In this document: one piece after another, positions 8,598 to 16,616 of the stretch
Position numbering within the stretch: the first letter of the stretch is position 1
Layout: each line of letters begins with the position of its first letter
Assembly (NCBI GenBank): GCA_032111745.1
Contig: JAULUH010000014.1
Coordinates: forward strand, 1 to 18,100
Direction: 5' to 3'
Source: JAULUH01 sp032111745
GTDB lineage: Bacteria; Chloroflexota; Anaerolineae; JAAEKA01
DNA: 18,100 nucleotides
Program-made: the position numbers and the translations under genes
The notes under the pieces: model-generated
The model's database searches: none
The model's input: the letters and a program-made list of their open reading frames with translations, nothing else
What the model was told of the DNA's origin: nothing

Positions 8598-9398
8598 ATG
8601 ACCAAAGAGAGCATTGTCGACGCTTCCGTCCCCAGTGCTGGCCGGATCTACGACTTCATCCTAGGGGGACACCATAATTTCGAGGTGGATCGTCAGGCGG
8701 CACAGATGATCCTGCAGAACTTCCCATTTGTGTCGAAGATGATGCGACTGCAGCGCTGGTGTTTGCAGGACATCGCGCGGGAGCTAACCCAGGTCCGCGG
8801 CTATGAAGCCATTGTCGACTTTGCCTCTGGCCTGCCTACCCAGGATCACCTGCACTTCGGCGTTCCCCCAGGTATCACGGTGATCTACTCCGATTATGAT
8901 CCTGTTGTCGTGCAGTACGCGCAGGAGATTCTAGGAGATACGCCGAACGTCCACTTCTACGAAGCGGACGCGCGCCGGCCGGAGGAGCTTTTGCAGCGGC
9001 CTGAGGTCGAGACCATGCTTTCTGGTAAGAAAGTCGCCCTGATCTCCTGGGGCGTCGGTGCTTTCATGACCGATGAGGAATTGACCCATGTCGCGCGAAG
9101 CCTCTATGACTGGGCAACGGCAGACATGTGCTGGGTCTTCAACGCTCAAGCTGCCGATTTCAATCCCGACCATCCGGCCGCAGGACCGATCCTGCAAATG
9201 TACCAGCGCATGGGAACGCCGGTACAGTTTCGCTCCCTGGACAGATATCTGGAGTTGCTTGAGCCCTGGAAGCCAGATGCTGGAGGCTTTGTCTCTTTGC
9301 TGGAGTGGCACGGACTCGATCAATCGGAGATGAGTAATGAGGAGCGAAACACCTTCGGCCCAACTGGTGCGGGCTATGGAGGCTTTCTGATCAAGTGA
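8598..9398 (+). CDS. SAM-dependent methyltransferase, PF04672 (Methyltransf_19/DUF574)-like
   Basis: 266 residues from ATG 8598, with GGAGG at 8589-8593. Family recognition rests on the N-terminal signature PSAGRIYDFILGGHHNFEVDR (split here: PSAGRIYDFILGG at 12-24, then HHNFEVDR), which closely follows the PARVYDYLLGG-NF-ADR pattern of this family, abundant in actinomycetes. Further blocks are DFASGLPTQDHLH (74-86) for SAM binding and IYSDYDPVVVQYA (96-108), whose acidic residue should contact the SAM ribose. The natural substrate of most members is not established. It is the first gene of a three-gene cassette with the stand-alone domain and the histidine kinase. Base composition is low for the window (about 47-55 % GC in rows I counted), suggesting transfer. 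I am sure of the methyltransferase fold, less so of any role. Confidence 0.85.
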   Translation: MTKESIVDASVPSAGRIYDFILGGHHNFEVDRQAAQMILQNFPFVSKMMRLQRWCLQDIARELTQVRGYEAIVDFASGLPTQDHLHFGVPPGITVIYSDYDPVVVQYAQEILGDTPNVHFYEADARRPEELLQRPEVETMLSGKKVALISWGVGAFMTDEELTHVARSLYDWATADMCWVFNAQAADFNPDHPAAGPILQMYQRMGTPVQFRSLDRYLELLEPWKPDAGGFVSLLEWHGLDQSEMSNEERNTFGPTGAGYGGFLIK

Positions 9399-9406
9399 GG
9401 TTGGAG

Positions 9407-9859
9407 ATGCCTGCTAGCACACCGAGCAACTCCCTGGCGGACCATCTCGCAGAGCCTGTCTTGGCTGAAGCACTTCAACACTCTCTTCGCAGCACACTCT
9501 TCTCCAGCGGCTTGACCGTCTCGCCCCGCCAGGTAAACAAAGTCGGTGCGGATATCGCTTCTGCGTTTCTTGTGTTCTTCGAGAATCAGGATGTGACAGC
9601 CGTTCAGGCTGATGGCAGCCGGCTCGCTCATGCCGGCCTGGGGCACCGGTCGATCCTGACCATGACCGAAACCCTAAGGCAGGTCTGCCGCGAGAAATCC
9701 AACCCCTTGTTCGATCTGCCCAACGTCGCCGGCGTTTACGTGAACGCCCTGTTGGAGGGCTATATGGCCGGCCGGGAGGAGCTGGTCCTCCAGGAACAGC
9801 AGCGCACCGTGCAGGCCTATATCCGGGCTTCCGCTCAGCGCGAGGATGAAACCGGTTGA
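9407..9859 (+). CDS. Stand-alone copy of the downstream kinase's N-terminal domain; function unknown
   Basis: 150 residues from ATG 9407, with GAGG at 9397-9400. A GTG at 9395 overlapping the preceding TGA is possible (154 residues) but has no ribosome site. I do not recognise a named family with confidence. It looks all-helical and soluble, without membrane or DNA-binding motifs. By hand alignment, residues 19-94 match residues 16-91 of the next protein at about 27 of 76 positions: shared LR-TLF-S, A-AF-VF, AV-A-G, GLG---IL and LR--C. A shared helix with EEL-L-EQ follows near 124-133. An RsbR/RsbRD_N-like sensory or partner domain is one guess. It could bind the kinase, compete for its ligand or dimerise with it. 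The stop overlaps the kinase TTG by 4 bp, implying coupled translation. Confidence 0.8.
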   Translation: MPASTPSNSLADHLAEPVLAEALQHSLRSTLFSSGLTVSPRQVNKVGADIASAFLVFFENQDVTAVQADGSRLAHAGLGHRSILTMTETLRQVCREKSNPLFDLPNVAGVYVNALLEGYMAGREELVLQEQQRTVQAYIRASAQREDETG

Positions 9860-11532
9860 CCCTCCCGCAATTGGTTGTGGAACAGATAGACCGGCCTGAG
9901 CTGGTTGCTCGCATCGAGCGGGTCCTGCGTGAGACCCTGTTTACCAGCCGGGCCTATATTCGTCCCTCCGATGTGAAGCGTCTCGCCGATATCGAAGCAG
10001 ACGCTTTTGTTGTCTTTCGCAATGACCTGAACGAGGCGGCAGTGATTGCCCACGGGGCCGAGCTCTGCCGGCAAGGCCTGGGCGACCAGGCCATCTTGCG
10101 CTTGGGACAGGTACTGCGCGAGTTCTGTGGCAGCGACAGCTGGAATGGCCAGTCTGTGCTATGCTCAGAGCTTGCCGAAACCTACCACCGCCTGCTAATG
10201 GTCGGTTTCTTCCGCGCCCACGAGGCTATCATCCTCGAGGAGCAGGAACGCATTCGCTCCGCCGTGCAGAATACCCTGCATCGCTACAACCTGCAGATCG
10301 CCGCCGCCTCCGGCATCGCCCGGGTCACTACCTCCATGCTGGACCTGGGCGACCTGCTGACGACGGCCGTAGACCTGATTGCCGAGCGCTTCGAGCATGA
10401 CTACGCCGGGATCTACCTGCTGGATGAGTCCAAGCAGGCCGCCGTGCTCCGGGCTGCCACCGGCCTGGAAGGGCGCAAGCGCCTGGCCACCGGACATCGC
10501 CTGAAGATCGGCGGCCCGGCCACGGTGGGCACCAGCCTCCTGACTCGTTCCTATGTCCTGGTCAACGACGTGGATCAGGAGCCCGCTCGCCTGGAGAGCT
10601 CCTGGGTCAGCAGGACTCGCTCGGAGCTGGTCCTCCCCCTGTTGACCCACGGCCAGGTGGCCGGCGCGCTGACGGTGCAATGCCAGCGCCCGGCTGCCTT
10701 CTCCACCCAGGACGTGCCCGGCTACCAGATCATCGCCGACCAGCTGGCCAGCGCCATTGAGAACGCCCATCTCTACGCCGATACCCTGCGCCGGGCCAAC
10801 GAGCTCTCCGAGGCCTACGGGCACCTCAAGGAGCTCGACCGGCTCAAGGATGAGTTCCTGCGCAACGTGTCCCACGAGCTGCGTACCCCCCTCACCCTCA
10901 TCATCGGCTACACCGAGCGCCTGGCCAGAGGCAACCTGGGGCCGCTCAACAACGAACAGCAGAACGCGGTCGACGTGGTCGTCCGGTCCTCACGCTCATT
11001 ATTGTCCCTGATCGAAAACCTGCTGTCCATGGCCGAGATGCGGGCCCGCAAGATATCCACCGCTCCCGTCTCGGTGGCGGAGCTTGTCGAGCTCACGGTC
11101 AGTGACTTCAGGCTGCTCACCGAGGGCAAGGGGATCACGCTGCGCGCCGAGCTCGTACCTGCGGACCGCCTGCCCAAGGTGGCGGTCCAGCCCGACCATG
11201 TCCGCCGCATCCTGGATAACCTCTTGAGCAACGCCGTCAAGTTCACCCCCAGCGAGGGTGAAATCGTCGTGCGCGTCTGGGGAGCCGATGGCGCGGTGTT
11301 TCTGGAGGTGGCCGACACAGGCATCGGCATCCTCCCTCAGGAGCAGGAGCGCATCTTCGAGGCCTTCTATCAGGTTGATGGCTCCATCCGGCGCCGCTTT
11401 GGCGGCACCGGCATCGGCCTGTCCCTGGTAAAGGACCTGGTGCTGAACAACGGGGGCTCTATCAAGGTCGCCAGCGCCGGCCCCAACCTTGGTAGCGTCT
11501 TCACCGTCAGCTTGCCGGCTGTCGACGGGTAG
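9856..11532 (+). CDS. GAF-domain sensor histidine kinase with a duplicated N-terminal domain
   Basis: 558 residues from TTG 9856, which overlaps the previous stop (TTGA). Layout: the N-terminal all-helical domain (about 15-135) related to the preceding protein; a GAF domain (about 150-305); a coiled linker (about 305-333); HisKA with FLRNVSHELRTP and phospho-acceptor His340; HATPase_c with N box NLLSNAVKF (Asn459), G1 DTGIGI (Asp487), F box FEAFYQVD and G2 GGTGIGLSL (516-524). No membrane segment is seen, so it should be a cytoplasmic sensor of a soluble signal, autophosphorylating with ATP. No response regulator lies within the window, so the partner must be elsewhere. GC is about 55 % in the first domain and up to about 77 % in the GAF region, hinting at a fusion of parts with different histories. 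Confidence 0.93.
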   Translation: MTLPQLVVEQIDRPELVARIERVLRETLFTSRAYIRPSDVKRLADIEADAFVVFRNDLNEAAVIAHGAELCRQGLGDQAILRLGQVLREFCGSDSWNGQSVLCSELAETYHRLLMVGFFRAHEAIILEEQERIRSAVQNTLHRYNLQIAAASGIARVTTSMLDLGDLLTTAVDLIAERFEHDYAGIYLLDESKQAAVLRAATGLEGRKRLATGHRLKIGGPATVGTSLLTRSYVLVNDVDQEPARLESSWVSRTRSELVLPLLTHGQVAGALTVQCQRPAAFSTQDVPGYQIIADQLASAIENAHLYADTLRRANELSEAYGHLKELDRLKDEFLRNVSHELRTPLTLIIGYTERLARGNLGPLNNEQQNAVDVVVRSSRSLLSLIENLLSMAEMRARKISTAPVSVAELVELTVSDFRLLTEGKGITLRAELVPADRLPKVAVQPDHVRRILDNLLSNAVKFTPSEGEIVVRVWGADGAVFLEVADTGIGILPQEQERIFEAFYQVDGSIRRRFGGTGIGLSLVKDLVLNNGGSIKVASAGPNLGSVFTVSLPAVDG

Positions 11533-11586
11533 ATCTACCACTACGCGCCAACTCCGCCTTCCCCCTCCCCCACCACGGCTTTCCCG

Positions 11587-12534
<948 letters not shown>

Positions 12535-12564
12535 ACGAGAAGTCTCCTAATGCTGATGCTCTCA

Positions 12565-12598
12565 AGACCGGTCCAGTCTTCTGAGACTGGACCAGTCT
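12565..12598 (-). promoter_or_regulatory. Tandem 15-bp palindromic sites (operator or leader stem-loop) of the decarboxylase gene
   Basis: Two copies of a 15-bp dyad stand 19 bp apart: AGACCGGTCCAGTCT (12565-12579, one mismatch) and AGACTGGACCAGTCT (12584-12598, perfect 7-1-7). Together they also form a 10-bp perfect stem, GGTCCAGTCT (12570-12579) with AGACTGGACC (12584-12593) around a TCTG loop. The block lies from a few bases to about 36 bases after the predicted transcription start. Cooperative binding of a dimeric regulator is the simplest reading; a leader RNA hairpin is the alternative. Confidence 0.6.
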
Positions 12599-12607
12599 GC
12601 GCCCGCC

Positions 12608-12637
12608 ATTATAGCCCCACCCCATCAGCCCGTCCAA
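12608..12637 (-). promoter_or_regulatory. Promoter of the UDP-glucuronate decarboxylase-like gene
   Basis: On the minus strand TTGGAC (12637-12632), 18 bp and a perfect TATAAT (12613-12608). It lies between the stop of the ligase-fusion gene (12661) and the tandem palindromes, so the decarboxylase can be expressed on its own. Confidence 0.6.
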
Positions 12638-12660
12638 TGCTGCACCGCCGCGGACGCCCC

Positions 12661-15600
12661 CTAACCCTCGGCCTCCCCCTCCACGCTCAACCGGTTGATG
12701 ATCCCCAAGCTCAACATAAACAGAATCATCAGGTCCACCAGGAACACCGAGTTGTCGATCAACCCATGGGCCAGCGTGGCTACCAGCGAGGCCATCAACC
12801 CCAACAATAGCGCCCTGCCGTCGCCATCAGCGGCGCGCTGTGCCCGCCAGCCCCGGCGAAAGGCCGCCACGAACAGCCAGATGCCCACCAGCAACCCCGG
12901 TAAGCCCAACCGCGTGGCGAAGTCCAGCGCCACGTTGTGGGGATGGCTCAGGTTCAGCTCCTGCCAGGCTGCCGGCAGCACGTAGCGCGTGCGGTAGGCA
13001 TAGAGAAAATTGTCCGGGCCTACCCCCAGCCATGGATGGTCCAGGCCCATAGCCCACGCCCCCCGCCATAGCTGGAGCCGGAAGAAACCGCTGCCCTCCT
13101 GCATATCCACAAGGCTGCCGAAACGCTCGGTACGGAACAGGGGCAGCATGGCCAGCAGCCCAGCCGCCACCAGGCCCAACGCCACGAAGCGCCAGCGACC
13201 GCCAGCCGCGAAGCCCAGGAAAAGCACCGCCGCCGGCAGGCCCAGGATCAGCGCGCCTCGGCTGAACGTCAGCAGCAGGGCGACGACCATGGGGATGCCC
13301 AGGAGCGCAGCCACCAGCCGCTTGTGGCGGTCTGCAGCCAGCAAGGTGACACCCAACAGAATTGGCAGCGTATGGCTGAGGTATAGCGCCAGGTTGTTGG
13401 GCGAGCCAAACGGGCCGCGCACGCGCGTCACCCCGTCGACCGCAATCACGCCAACACCACTGGCGGCCTGGTAGATGCCCCACAGCGAAACTACCAGGGC
13501 ACCCAGGGCGATGCCCCACGCCGTGGGCCAGGGACTGAAGCGCCCGCCGGGAAGCTCACCCGGCCCCAGGCGCACCAGGCCATAGGCCATCACCCCGCCC
13601 AAAAAGACCGTGCGCAACTCCCGTAGGGCGACGCCCGTGTGCTCTGCCGCTGCCGTCGACAGCACCGCCACGCCGGCCAGCGCCACCACGGCCCAGTCCA
13701 GCCCATTGGCCTGGACCCGGGCGCTGCTCGCGCCCGGGTCCCCGGCGCCCGGCGCGGCCAGCCAGCGCACCACCCCATGCACTGCCAGCGCGGCCACGGC
13801 CAGCCAGCCCACCATCTCGGTGGGCGAGATCGGGCGCCCCAGGACCGCGACCGGCACGAGGAACAGCGGCGCCACCGCCGCCAACAGGGGCGGCCCCAGG
13901 GCCGGGAAGACCACCAGCAGCCCGAACAGCGTCGCCAGCGCCAGCACCTGCGGAATCCCGGCCAGGACCGCGACCAATCCTGCCAGGCCCGCCAGCATCA
14001 GGTAACGCCCGGTAGGGGGAATAGCCTGGAGCCGGCGTAGCCCGGCGTCTGCGCTTGCGCCAGCCCGCCGTGCCCCGCCGCTCAGCGTGGCATAGACCCT
14101 CGGAATGCTCCCTGCCATCAGGGCGCTGCCAGCCAGCACCAGCAGCCACGGCAGCCAGGCCCCCCACGGCCAACCGGCTGCGTCCTCGGTGCTCCAGACG
14201 ATGACCTCGCGCAATGGCCATTGATCCCACCCCCCCGTGGCCACAATCTCCGCCACGTGCGTCCCGGCGGGCAGCCCATCGGCGACGGTGACCACGCTCT
14301 CCGCCGCCAGGGGGTCGTACAGGACCAGGGTGCCGGCCGGTAGCGCGTTGGCCGGCCGCCCGTCCACGGTGATGTCCAGGGTGGCCCAGTAACCACCCCG
14401 CCCGACCCTGAGGGCCAGCCCGGTCCCGTTGAACGGTATCCGGATGCGGTTGTTGCCTGCCTGCGCATCCACCGGGGGATCGGCTGCCTCCGCCGTCACT
14501 CGCCAGCCACCTTCGAACGTGATGCCTGGGGCGCTGGGAGCCCACCTGCCTGGTCCCAGCGGCTGGACATCCTGCAGCCAGCCCTGTAGGCTGCGCAGCA
14601 CCTCCCGCGGCCTGCCCTCAGGATCGACCAGGGCGAAGCCCCAATGGGGGTCAGGCGGGGACTGGGGAGGCTGCCACCACGCCCAGCCCAGGCCTCCCAC
14701 CCACGGCCAGTGTGCCTGGGCCCACGTGGCCGCTTCTTCAGCCCACCGCGCCTGCGTAGCCTCGTCTACACTGCCCCAGGTACTGTCCTGCGTGGCCTCC
14801 GCCGCAATGTCGCTGTGCCAGCCATATGCCAGTAGCCATAGCGGTGTCCCACCGTCGCCATGGTCCGCCATCACCTGGCGCAGCAGTTCGGCGCGGCGGA
14901 AGTTCAGGGCGCCAGCCGCCGGCGCCGCCTCCGGTGGCTGCTCAAACCCATAGGGTTGCCCGGCTACGCCGTCGAACCAGCCGGCCGCTCCCGCGCCATA
15001 CAGATCGGCCAGGTATCCGAGTTCGCTTTGATTTATCCCCCCCGCCTCGGCGTTGGGCGCCAGGCTGGCCAATAGCACCTTGGCCTCAGGGTCGGCCGCC
15101 CGCAGCTGGATGGCAGCTTCACGCAACAGCCCGGCATAGGCCGCAGCATCCACCGGACGATTGCCCCAGTGCGGCGCAATGTTGGGTTCATCCCATACCT
15201 GGTAGAACTGGACGCGGTCCCCATACCGGGCGGCGAATGCGCCGGCAAAAACGCCGAAGTCCGGCCAGCGCTGCGGCGGCGCCAGCGCGTTGTCCGCGTC
15301 CTCGGGCGCCCTCACCCACGCCGGAGAGCCATCCAATACGGCCACCAGGACCAGGCCCCGGCTGGCCACCTCGTCCACGATCTCATCCCAGCGCTGCCAG
15401 TCGAATACCCCGGGCGATGGCTCGAGCACGTCCCAGGCAAAACGCTGGCGCACCCAGCTGAAGCCTGCCGCCCGCACGTCTGCCAGCACGTCCGCCCGCT
15501 CCCTGTCGTCGTAGCGCTCCAGGGCCACGTTGACCCCCAGCCCGGGCCACAGGCGAGGCGCGCCGGCATCGGGCTGCGGGGCCAGGTCCATCGCCTGGTT

Positions 15601-15675
15601 CAGCCCGCGCGCCCCCCATAGCACGCCGGCCGCCACCAGGATCAGGCCCAATACGCGGAGGAGACGCCTGCTCAT
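12661..15675 (-). CDS. Fusion of a TIM-barrel glycosidase-like domain and an O-antigen ligase/polymerase-like membrane domain
   Basis: 1004 residues from ATG 15675; an in-frame TTG at 15693 would add six. One N-terminal hydrophobic helix (about 5-22) places what follows outside. Residues about 42-370 look like a GH39/cellulase-type barrel: GFSWVRQRFAWDVLEPSPG early, then YQVWDEPN with the acid/base Glu163. The expected nucleophile (ITEFGW in relatives) reads LLAYGW, with Ala283, so hydrolysis is doubtful. Residues about 375-495 form a beta-rich module. From about 500 onward it is polytopic, with RGPFGSPNNLALYLS near 750 and LSHPHNVALDFATRLG near 910, the signatures of Wzy/WaaL-type enzymes that join lipid-linked glycans. 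It probably assembles or attaches an envelope polysaccharide, with the barrel as a glycan-binding head. No clear promoter is visible. Confidence 0.85.
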   Translation of the reverse strand: MSRRLLRVLGLILVAAGVLWGARGLNQAMDLAPQPDAGAPRLWPGLGVNVALERYDDRERADVLADVRAAGFSWVRQRFAWDVLEPSPGVFDWQRWDEIVDEVASRGLVLVAVLDGSPAWVRAPEDADNALAPPQRWPDFGVFAGAFAARYGDRVQFYQVWDEPNIAPHWGNRPVDAAAYAGLLREAAIQLRAADPEAKVLLASLAPNAEAGGINQSELGYLADLYGAGAAGWFDGVAGQPYGFEQPPEAAPAAGALNFRRAELLRQVMADHGDGGTPLWLLAYGWHSDIAAEATQDSTWGSVDEATQARWAEEAATWAQAHWPWVGGLGWAWWQPPQSPPDPHWGFALVDPEGRPREVLRSLQGWLQDVQPLGPGRWAPSAPGITFEGGWRVTAEAADPPVDAQAGNNRIRIPFNGTGLALRVGRGGYWATLDITVDGRPANALPAGTLVLYDPLAAESVVTVADGLPAGTHVAEIVATGGWDQWPLREVIVWSTEDAAGWPWGAWLPWLLVLAGSALMAGSIPRVYATLSGGARRAGASADAGLRRLQAIPPTGRYLMLAGLAGLVAVLAGIPQVLALATLFGLLVVFPALGPPLLAAVAPLFLVPVAVLGRPISPTEMVGWLAVAALAVHGVVRWLAAPGAGDPGASSARVQANGLDWAVVALAGVAVLSTAAAEHTGVALRELRTVFLGGVMAYGLVRLGPGELPGGRFSPWPTAWGIALGALVVSLWGIYQAASGVGVIAVDGVTRVRGPFGSPNNLALYLSHTLPILLGVTLLAADRHKRLVAALLGIPMVVALLLTFSRGALILGLPAAVLFLGFAAGGRWRFVALGLVAAGLLAMLPLFRTERFGSLVDMQEGSGFFRLQLWRGAWAMGLDHPWLGVGPDNFLYAYRTRYVLPAAWQELNLSHPHNVALDFATRLGLPGLLVGIWLFVAAFRRGWRAQRAADGDGRALLLGLMASLVATLAHGLIDNSVFLVDLMILFMLSLGIINRLSVEGEAEG

Positions 15676-15808
15676 CGCTGGCTGCGGCTGCAACCCACTG
15701 CTGGAGATGGGAGACGCTGGAATTGAGCCATGAAGGAAGATCCCTGCCGCAACTGACAGCGCTGGCGATCGACTGCCAACGCGCTATGCTACCATAGGGC
15801 CTGGCGTT

Positions 15809-15837
15809 TTGACGAATCCCTTGACTTCGGCTACAAT
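15809..15837 (+). promoter_or_regulatory. Promoter of the L25 gene
   Basis: TTGACG (15809-15814), exactly 17 bp, TACAAT (15832-15837): the best consensus match in the window, as expected for a ribosomal protein gene. The predicted start near 15844 gives a leader of about 100 nt. Confidence 0.7.
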
Positions 15838-15849
15838 CATCCTTCGGTG

Positions 15850-15921
15850 GCCCGCGCCCTGGATTGCGGGGAGCGGGCTTATCGCGTTGCGTACTTATCC
15901 ACCGGACCTCAGTCTCCGGTG
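15850..15921 (+). promoter_or_regulatory. Structured 5' leader of the L25 mRNA
   Basis: Two inverted repeats lie between the promoter and the ribosome site: GCCCGC (15850-15855) with GCGGGC (15873-15878), and CACCGGA (15900-15906) with TCCGGTG (15915-15921), the latter 7 perfect pairs with an 8-base loop. The second ends only 4 bases before AAGGAGG (15926-15932), so folding could affect initiation. Autoregulation is inference. Confidence 0.4.
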
Positions 15922-15946
15922 TCACAAGGAGGCCAAAACAGGTCGT

Positions 15947-16597
15947 ATGGAGAAATACACGTTAACTGTCCAGCCCCGCCAGGAGACCGGCCACAAGGTG
16001 CGCCACCTGCGTGCCGAGGGCTGGGTCCCGGCGGTGATCTACGGCGGCGGGCAGCCCAGCCAGCCCGTTCAGGTGGATATGGCCGCCATGGATCGGCTGC
16101 TGCACCGGGGCGGGGCTACCCACCTGATCGAGCTCGAGGGTCCATCCTTGAAAGGGACCCGCGTGCTGATTCGTGAGATCCAGCGCCATCCTGTACGCCG
16201 ATCCCTCATCCACCTGGACTTCGTGCGGGTGTCAAAGGGCAGCAGGATCCGCCTGGAGGTGCCCCTGGTGCTGGTGGGTACGGCACCGGTGACGTCCGGT
16301 GGCGCCATTGTGTTGCTCAACTCTAACACCGTCGAAGTCGAATGCCTGCCGGACGATCTGCCGGAGAGCATCGAGGTCGATGTGTCGGTCCTGGAGTCTG
16401 TCCATGACCGCATTACCTTCGCCGACCTGATCCTGCCGAAAGAGGTCCAGCTGGCCGGCGATCACGGCGACGAGCCAGTGGTGAGCGTCACGATCCCGCG
16501 CGCGGTGGCCCATGAGGTCGGGGAAGAGGCCGAGGAGGTAGCAGAAGGTGCCGAGCCCGAGCTGATCGAGCGGCGGAGAGGAGAGGAGGAGGACTGA
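15947..16597 (+). CDS. rplY: 50S ribosomal protein L25, CTC/TL5 type
   Basis: 216 residues from ATG 15947. The frame extends to 15809, but that part is promoter and leader. AAGGAGG (15926-15932) is 14 bases away, rather far. L25-family proteins bind 5S rRNA in the large subunit. The N-terminal L25 domain (about 1-90) shows GHKVRHLRAEGWVPAVIYGGG and HLDFVRVSKGSRIRLEVPL; the C-terminal TL5-type beta domain (about 95-185) shows NTVEVECLPDDLPESIEVD, HDRITFADLILP and PVVSVTIPR. A Glu-rich, charged tail closes the protein, as is common in this longer CTC form, which is linked to general stress in Bacillus. It is convergent with pfkA, whose stop is 19 bp away; there is no hairpin terminator between them. 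Confidence 0.94.
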   Translation: MEKYTLTVQPRQETGHKVRHLRAEGWVPAVIYGGGQPSQPVQVDMAAMDRLLHRGGATHLIELEGPSLKGTRVLIREIQRHPVRRSLIHLDFVRVSKGSRIRLEVPLVLVGTAPVTSGGAIVLLNSNTVEVECLPDDLPESIEVDVSVLESVHDRITFADLILPKEVQLAGDHGDEPVVSVTIPRAVAHEVGEEAEEVAEGAEPELIERRRGEEED

Positions 16598-16616
16598 TCC
16601 TCTTTGTCCCCCCACC

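Noticed and set aside
11528..11539. 12-bp palindrome GGTAGATCTACC over the kinase stop codon
   Set aside because: No loop and no T-run, so not a terminator; one such palindrome is not remarkable by itself.
13556..14545. 329-residue minus-strand open frame
   Set aside because: Overlaps the ligase-fusion gene in another frame, and is Gly/Arg-rich with no recognisable domain.
15784..15797. CTATG-CTAC-CATAG dyad as promoter element of the ligase-fusion gene
   Set aside because: No -35 box fits either -10 candidate on the minus strand, and the 5-bp arms are too short to claim.
16598..16616. Terminator between L25 and pfkA
   Set aside because: Only 19 bases with no inverted repeat.
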